A stretch of DNA of 64,000 nucleotides from Cyclobacteriaceae bacterium (GTDB lineage: Bacteria; Bacteroidota; Bacteroidia; Cytophagales; Cyclobacteriaceae), in contig JANQPQ010000044.1 in the NCBI GenBank assembly GCA_028285445.1, positions 186,001-250,000 on the forward strand. The letters are read 5' to 3'. The notes under the pieces were generated by a model. The model was not told the DNA's origin. It made no database searches and was given only the letters and a program-made list of their open reading frames with translations. Position numbers and translations under genes: made by a program. Shown here in pieces: positions 59,809 through 64,000 of the stretch; position 1 is the first letter of the stretch, and every line of letters starts with the position of its first letter.

Positions 59809-60312
59809 ATCTAAAATCTTAATTGTAATTTATTTTGTTACAGTTATAACGCAAGAGACCTGCCGGAAGTTCCACAATAGCTGGAATTTTCTAGACTCGG
59901 CATCATGTACTTTCTGCACTCTATTTTATTAGAAATACTGGGGGGCAGTATCTATATTGAAAAGGACGGTGGAAATGAGATAAAGAGAAGAGCCTCGCTA
60001 CCTGATTGCCGAAATCTCACGAATGGGATTGATAAAGCTATTACAACTTTATCTCAGGGCGAAGCTCTATAACTTAATATAGCTTGCTGCTTCTCCGACC
60101 TTTGGTCAATCCACCCACCCTCTGGATTTCGACATAATAAAGATAAGGAAGGCGAATTCACGAAGCAAATAAGAATATAATTATTCAGATTATTGATTGA
60201 ATCTAAGTTATTACATTACACTTGATTAGACTTTTAGCTTGTTACGATTGTCTAATATTTACTAGTCAATACCGCGCTCTTCGCGGATAGGCTGCCTAAA
60301 ACAATCCTGAGC
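59809..60312. other. 504-bp intergenic stretch with one doubtful small frame
   Basis: Between the thioredoxin and aldo/keto reductase genes. It holds one plus-strand frame of 55 codons (ATG 59905, stop TAA 60072; starts MYFLHSILLEIL) with no recognised family. No hairpin with T-run, tRNA or repeat was seen. It must also hold the thioredoxin promoter. The frame alone gets a confidence of about 0.25. Confidence 0.5.
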
Positions 60313-61146
60313 TCAGAATTCGAAGTTATCCGGATCTGGACCAAACCGCTGATTACGGTCTAAGTTTTGGATTAATTGCATCTCCTCGTCGCTAAGATGA
60401 AAATTGAAGATGTCGCTATTTGCCAGAATTCTATCCTTATTTACTGATTTTGGTATGGTTACAATTTGCTTTTGCAGGTCCCACCTAAGCACCACCTGGG
60501 CAGCGGTTTTGCCATGCCGCTCAGCAATTTCGTCAAAAACCGATTCGTCTTTGAAATGGCCCTGCATCAAAGGGCTCCATGCTTGAAGTTGTATCTTATT
60601 CTCTTGACAGAACCGATGAAGTTCCTGCTGTTGCAAATAAGGGTGGCATTCAACCTGGTTCAAAGTGGGCACAACCTCTGCGCCAGCGAGAAGCTTTTTC
60701 AGGTGATGGATGTGGAAATTACTGACACCGATAGCCTTCACCTTATCCGTCGCATACAACTGCTCCATCATTGCCCAGGCTTGTTCAAACTTACCATCAA
60801 CCGGCCAGTGAATTAAGTAGAGATCGATATAGTCGCAAGCTAGCTTTCTCAAGCTGTTTTCGAAGGCCTTTACCACATCTCCTGATCGCTGGTCGGAATT
60901 CCAGAGTTTAGTAGTAATGAATAGCTCTTCCCGAGCAATTCCACTTTTCTTTACAGCTTTGCCCACGCCCTCTTCATTCTTATAAACCGCAGCTGTGTCA
61001 ATAGATTTATATCCAGCTTCCAAAGCCCACCGCACGGCGTTCTCAACCTCACTACCTTCTTTACTCTGCCATACCCCCAAACCAAACCAGGGTATTTCTA
61101 TTTCGTTGTTCAATAAGGCGCTGCTATCCAAATTCAATTGCATCAT
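60313..61146 (-). CDS. aldo/keto reductase
   Basis: 277 residues, a (beta/alpha)8 barrel. The catalytic tetrad is complete: D50, Y55, K80 and H113 (AGYKSIDTAAVY, ITTKLWNSDQRSG, LIHWPVDGK). The NADPH-binding motif IPKSVNKDRILANS lies near the C-terminus. It reduces aldehydes and ketones such as methylglyoxal or sugar-derived aldehydes; the natural substrate is not known. Monocistronic. Confidence 0.95.
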   Translation of the reverse strand: MMQLNLDSSALLNNEIEIPWFGLGVWQSKEGSEVENAVRWALEAGYKSIDTAAVYKNEEGVGKAVKKSGIAREELFITTKLWNSDQRSGDVVKAFENSLRKLACDYIDLYLIHWPVDGKFEQAWAMMEQLYATDKVKAIGVSNFHIHHLKKLLAGAEVVPTLNQVECHPYLQQQELHRFCQENKIQLQAWSPLMQGHFKDESVFDEIAERHGKTAAQVVLRWDLQKQIVTIPKSVNKDRILANSDIFNFHLSDEEMQLIQNLDRNQRFGPDPDNFEF

Positions 61147-61215
61147 TCAATCGGTTTAGTAGAATGAATACTGATCTGCCAATTTTCGTAAATTAACTTG
61201 ACAAAAGGAATATAT

Positions 61216-62295
61216 ATGACACTTCTTAGACCACTCCTGGCATTCCTACTGATATTTCTGATAGGGATAACGCAAGCCCAGGATTTTGCACAGGCAAAAG
61301 CGGAAGGCCGCAAGATAATTGAGGCTGTTCAGGCCGAAACTGAAATACCAGGATTGTCGGTTTCTGTATCGCACAAGGGAGTACTCGTTTGGTCAGAAGG
61401 GTTTGGCTACGCCGATTTAGAAGCGAAAAAGCCAGTCGACCCCTCAACAACACTTTTCAGAATTGGTAGCGTCTCAAAGCCCTTAACGGCAGCCGCAATT
61501 GGTGTTTTGGTAGAAGAGAACAAGCTTGATGTTGATAAGATAGTGCAGGAATATGTGCCCGCTTTTCCTGAAAAGAAGTATCCAATTACCACCCGGCTGG
61601 TGGCAGGACACCTAGCCGGTATACGGCACTATCGTGGCAACGAATTTCTAAGTGCCAAGCATTATGCTACCGTTAGTGAGGGGCTGAAAATTTTTGACAA
61701 GGACCCGCTGCTTTTTGAACCCGGCACAGACTACAGCTATTCCAGCTATGGGTGGAATTTGATAAGCGCCGTAATTGAAGGAGCTTCAAAAGAGCCTTTC
61801 TTAGAATTTATGCAGCGTGAAGTATTTGATAAGATCGGAATGCATAATACTCACCCCGATTTTGCTAACCGGGAAGTTGCCAATAGAACGAAATTCTACC
61901 TACTAGATAATGGCCAAGTGAAGGAAGCGCCATATGTTGACAATAGCTATAAGTGGGCCGGTGGCGGCTTTATCGCAACTTCTGAAGATTTGATAAAATT
62001 TGGAAATGCCTACATGAAACCAGGCTATCAGAAGCAAGAAACTATGCAACTCTTACTTCGGCCTCAATTGTTAAAGGATGGTTCAAGTCGGAATTATGGC
62101 ATGGGTTGGAGATATAATACTGATGAAAAAGGTAAGACCTGGTATGGCCACACCGGTGGTTCTGTCGGAGGCATCACTCGTCTTGTAATCTATCCTAAGG
62201 AAGAAATAGTAGTTTCGATAGTAACGAATTCATCCAACGTTGAATACCGCAACGCCGAACACAAGATCGCTTGGCTATTTATGGACGAGGAATGA
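61216..62295 (+). CDS. exported serine hydrolase, beta-lactamase class C family
   Basis: 359 residues from ATG 61216, which gives a clean signal peptide (MTLLRPLLAFLLIFLIGITQAQ). A TTG six codons earlier (61198) is possible. The S-x-x-K motif is S85-V-S-K88 (RIGSVSKPLTAAA), the Tyr motif is YSSYGWNLISAV, and the third motif is HTGGSVGG in place of KTG. The family includes beta-lactamases, DD-peptidases and esterases; a D-aminopeptidase or esterase is as likely as resistance. Followed 40 bp later by a secreted unknown. Confidence 0.9.
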   Translation: MTLLRPLLAFLLIFLIGITQAQDFAQAKAEGRKIIEAVQAETEIPGLSVSVSHKGVLVWSEGFGYADLEAKKPVDPSTTLFRIGSVSKPLTAAAIGVLVEENKLDVDKIVQEYVPAFPEKKYPITTRLVAGHLAGIRHYRGNEFLSAKHYATVSEGLKIFDKDPLLFEPGTDYSYSSYGWNLISAVIEGASKEPFLEFMQREVFDKIGMHNTHPDFANREVANRTKFYLLDNGQVKEAPYVDNSYKWAGGGFIATSEDLIKFGNAYMKPGYQKQETMQLLLRPQLLKDGSSRNYGMGWRYNTDEKGKTWYGHTGGSVGGITRLVIYPKEEIVVSIVTNSSNVEYRNAEHKIAWLFMDEE

Positions 62296-62335
62296 TATTT
62301 GCCAATTGTTTTAATTAAGAATCTCAGCGACAGTC

Positions 62336-63100
62336 ATGTCATCAAACCTTTCCATCAATCTAACAAGGTACGCGGCCCTAGTGGTTGTGCTCTCTTTGCT
62401 TAGTACTATGGCCCTGGGGCAAGTTAGTGAGGTGAAGAAAGAATCGGCAGAAAATAAATCTAAGAAAGAAAGCGGCAGCAATAATGATGGCGGAGATGGC
62501 AACTCAGTGTTCGTCGACTTCTTTTTCAATATTACCTTTCGTGGGGTAGTAATGGCCCAACGCAATATGCTCGATCGTCGCTTTGACCAACCCGACTTAG
62601 TAGGGTTAGAGGGCATGCTTCAGGCCGGCTATTACCCAGAAGACAACAATATGCTACTGCTCCCACAAATTAGAGGCAATTGGGGGTTGTTTTCAACCTC
62701 CTTTCGGGTGAATAGAATGCAGGATCAAACGGGGTTCTTCCGAACACTGGATTGGCAGTTGTTAATACTAAATATCGTAGCCCGGCCCGGCGTTACATTC
62801 AGGGTTGGTTCGGGGCTTTCCTACGAAACCGAATCTGAGGATGCTTTCAACGAGCATTACTTGAGCCTTGAACTGCATTTCTTAGACCGTGAAGTAAATA
62901 CGGCCTTAGACTTCCGCATCTCAAAAGATTATGAAACCGGAGCGACTCCCCGCTGGGAACTTAACCCCAGGGTTGATTATCGTATTTTCAATATTGGAAA
63001 ACTTGATGTTAATGTGATGGGCGGGTTTTTATTTCAACGATACTACTCCAACGTTGAATTCTATTTTGTGCAAACCGGGCTGAACCTCTCCTTTTACTAG
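62336..63100 (+). CDS. secreted barrel-like protein of unknown function
   Basis: 254 residues. Signal peptide to about residue 29 (STMALGQ), a Lys/Glu/Ser/Gly-rich linker (about 30-55), then a chain of amphipathic beta-strands (FVDFFFNITFRGVVMAQRN, TFRVGSGLSYETESEDAF, LDVNVMGGFLFQRYYSNV) ending in an aromatic C-terminal strand (GLNLSFY). The pattern fits an outer-membrane beta-barrel; no family name can be given. Same strand as the serine hydrolase, 40 bp later. Confidence 0.72.
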   Translation: MSSNLSINLTRYAALVVVLSLLSTMALGQVSEVKKESAENKSKKESGSNNDGGDGNSVFVDFFFNITFRGVVMAQRNMLDRRFDQPDLVGLEGMLQAGYYPEDNNMLLLPQIRGNWGLFSTSFRVNRMQDQTGFFRTLDWQLLILNIVARPGVTFRVGSGLSYETESEDAFNEHYLSLELHFLDREVNTALDFRISKDYETGATPRWELNPRVDYRIFNIGKLDVNVMGGFLFQRYYSNVEFYFVQTGLNLSFY

Positions 63101-63153
63101 CTACACTTGGGCGGTAATCTAAGCCGCAATCTTTATATTTATCACCGCTTCAA

Positions 63154-64000
63154 ATGTATGCTATTGTTGACATAGAGACCACTGGCGGCAACGCCGCGCG
63201 TAATCGCATCATTGAGATAGCCATATTCATTTTCGATGGAGAAAACGTGATCGACGAGTTCCAAACTTTGATCAACCCAGAGCGTTACATCCCGCCCTAT
63301 ATTTCCGCATTTACCGGCATCTCAAATGAGATGGTGATAGATGCCCCTACTTTTGAGGAAGTAGCAGACCGGTTGGAGGAGTTGATGGATGGAAAAATAT
63401 TCGTGGCCCACAACGTCAATTTCGACTACTCTTTCATTAAGAAAGAATTTCAATCGATAGGAAGAACTTTTCGCAACAAGAAGCTCTGCACGGTTCGATT
63501 AGGGAGAGCAATTATTCCTGGCATGCCCTCCTATGGCCTGGGGTCTTTTTGTGATGAACTAGGCATACCCATCTATCATCGACATAGAGCCGGCGGTGAT
63601 GCTGCGGCAACAGTGAAATTATTTGCCAAGCTAGTTGAGCGAGACCACGACAATTTTATTGAATACTCGCTAAAACGTAGCTCAAAAGAGGCACTGATGC
63701 CGCCTAATCTGGATAGGGACAAGTACGAGGATTTACCTGAGGCCATAGGCGTGTACTTCTTTCACGATGAAAAAGGCCAGATTGTATACGTAGGTAAAGC
63801 CAAGAACATAAAAGACAGAGTAGGCAGCCACTTCGCTGGCAATACCAATACCCGCACTAAGCGGATGTTCTTGAATTCTATCCACGATGTTAGCTATGAG
63901 CTTTGCGGGAATGAACTGGTGGCTTTGCTGTTTGAATCACATCAGATAAAGCAACACTGGCCCAAATTTAATCGCTCCCAGAAACGAGTAGATTTTAACT
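63154..64000 (+). CDS. DNA polymerase III epsilon-like exonuclease fused to GIY-YIG domain (3' end outside window)
   Basis: At least 282 residues, open to the window edge. Residues about 1-165 form a DEDD exonuclease: Exo I D6-I-E8 (VDIETTGG), Exo II with HNVNFDYSF, and Exo III HRAGGDAAAT. From about 185 a GIY-YIG nuclease domain begins: LPEAIGVYFFHDEKGQIVYVGKAKN, followed by VGSHF. The same order occurs in Cho/UvrC-like repair fusions of Bacteroidota. Probable role in removal of damaged or branched DNA. It is missing from length-based frame lists because it has no stop in the window. Confidence 0.9.
   Translation, partial: MYAIVDIETTGGNAARNRIIEIAIFIFDGENVIDEFQTLINPERYIPPYISAFTGISNEMVIDAPTFEEVADRLEELMDGKIFVAHNVNFDYSFIKKEFQSIGRTFRNKKLCTVRLGRAIIPGMPSYGLGSFCDELGIPIYHRHRAGGDAAATVKLFAKLVERDHDNFIEYSLKRSSKEALMPPNLDRDKYEDLPEAIGVYFFHDEKGQIVYVGKAKNIKDRVGSHFAGNTNTRTKRMFLNSIHDVSYELCGNELVALLFESHQIKQHWPKFNRSQKRVDFN

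Noticed and set aside
61216-62295. A true antibiotic-resistance beta-lactamase
   Set aside because: The S-x-x-K fold is shared by many esterases and peptidases, and HTGG replaces KTG. There is no evidence for resistance.
63154-64000. Ordinary uvrC
   Set aside because: UvrC starts directly with GIY-YIG; here a DnaQ-like exonuclease domain comes first.
1-64000. tRNA, rRNA, CRISPR arrays, insertion sequences, phage genes
   Set aside because: No cloverleaf-type sequence, no regularly spaced repeats, and no transposase, integrase or phage structural gene was seen on either strand.

Overview
The window looks like a chromosomal segment of a Bacteroidota bacterium, most likely a marine or soil Cytophagales member (Fulvivirga/Marivirga/Imperialibacter type; the genus is a guess). 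The evidence is the gene order rng - small basic protein - TPR - HU | mutY - ssb - gldE - gldD, the gliding proteins GldE and GldD, a protein with a type IX secretion (T9SS) C-terminal sorting domain, a TonB receptor with an N-terminal carboxypeptidase-like domain, MacB-type permeases without their own ATPase, PadR-permease pairing, ECF sigma/anti-sigma/DUF4097 genes, and several TAnnTTTG -7 boxes typical of Bacteroidota promoters. No tRNA, rRNA, CRISPR array, transposase or phage gene was seen. The segment looks like stable core chromosome with accessory modules. Both ends cut a gene.

Layout. 1-5 kb: end of a TonB-plug/macroglobulin-type surface protein, a secreted transglutaminase-like protein, then the minus-strand information-processing block (RNase G, a 29-residue basic protein too short for ordinary gene calling, a TPR protein, HU). 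5.1-10.8 kb: DNA maintenance and motility (mutY, ssb, gldE, gldD, recG). 10.9-15.5 kb: a large beta-propeller/Y_Y_Y membrane protein with no recognisable output domain, a lipoprotein and small unknown proteins. 15.6-21.2 kb: msrA, an L7/L12-like plus DUF3592 membrane protein, a membrane-anchored protein with a peptidoglycan-binding-like end, a cyanophycinase-like lipoprotein, a GreA-like factor, a GT2 glycosyltransferase and a DUF1801 protein. 21.2-26.1 kb: ABC permease, a solenoid DUF4097-like adhesin, an M23 peptidase and an NTF2-like protein.

26.2-30.4 kb holds the most unusual module: an HD phosphohydrolase domain fused to a Pycsar-effector-like (PycTM) membrane domain, with no nucleotide cyclase nearby, overlapping a DsbA-family thiol oxidoreductase gene, which overlaps a TonB-dependent receptor gene. 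Just after it, a Gly/Arg/Tyr-rich secreted protein follows a near-consensus sigma-54 (-24/-12) promoter. 31.4-37.7 kb: an M14 carboxypeptidase, a possible gene remnant with its own terminator, a T9SS-exported metalloprotease, a Rieske ferredoxin with a DUF6134-like partner, and a sterol-desaturase-family enzyme.

37.7-41.4 kb: a five-gene envelope-stress-type operon (ECF sigma, anti-sigma, DUF4097-like protein, two outer-membrane-barrel-like proteins). 41.4-46 kb: a permease with its PadR regulator (and a dyad operator on the promoter), and an SPFH protein. 46.4-52.9 kb: DUF6265, a flavin amine oxidase divergent from a YkvI-type transporter, YbjQ with a newly noted 44-residue membrane peptide, DoxX, and a four-gene membrane redox module (heme-membrane/Rieske fusion with a Cys-motif partner). 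52.9-59.5 kb: a 2H phosphoesterase, two M1 metallopeptidases flanking DUF6702 and HupE/UreJ-like genes. 59.5-64 kb: thioredoxin, aldo/keto reductase, a class-C-type serine hydrolase, a secreted unknown, and the start of an exonuclease-GIY-YIG fusion.
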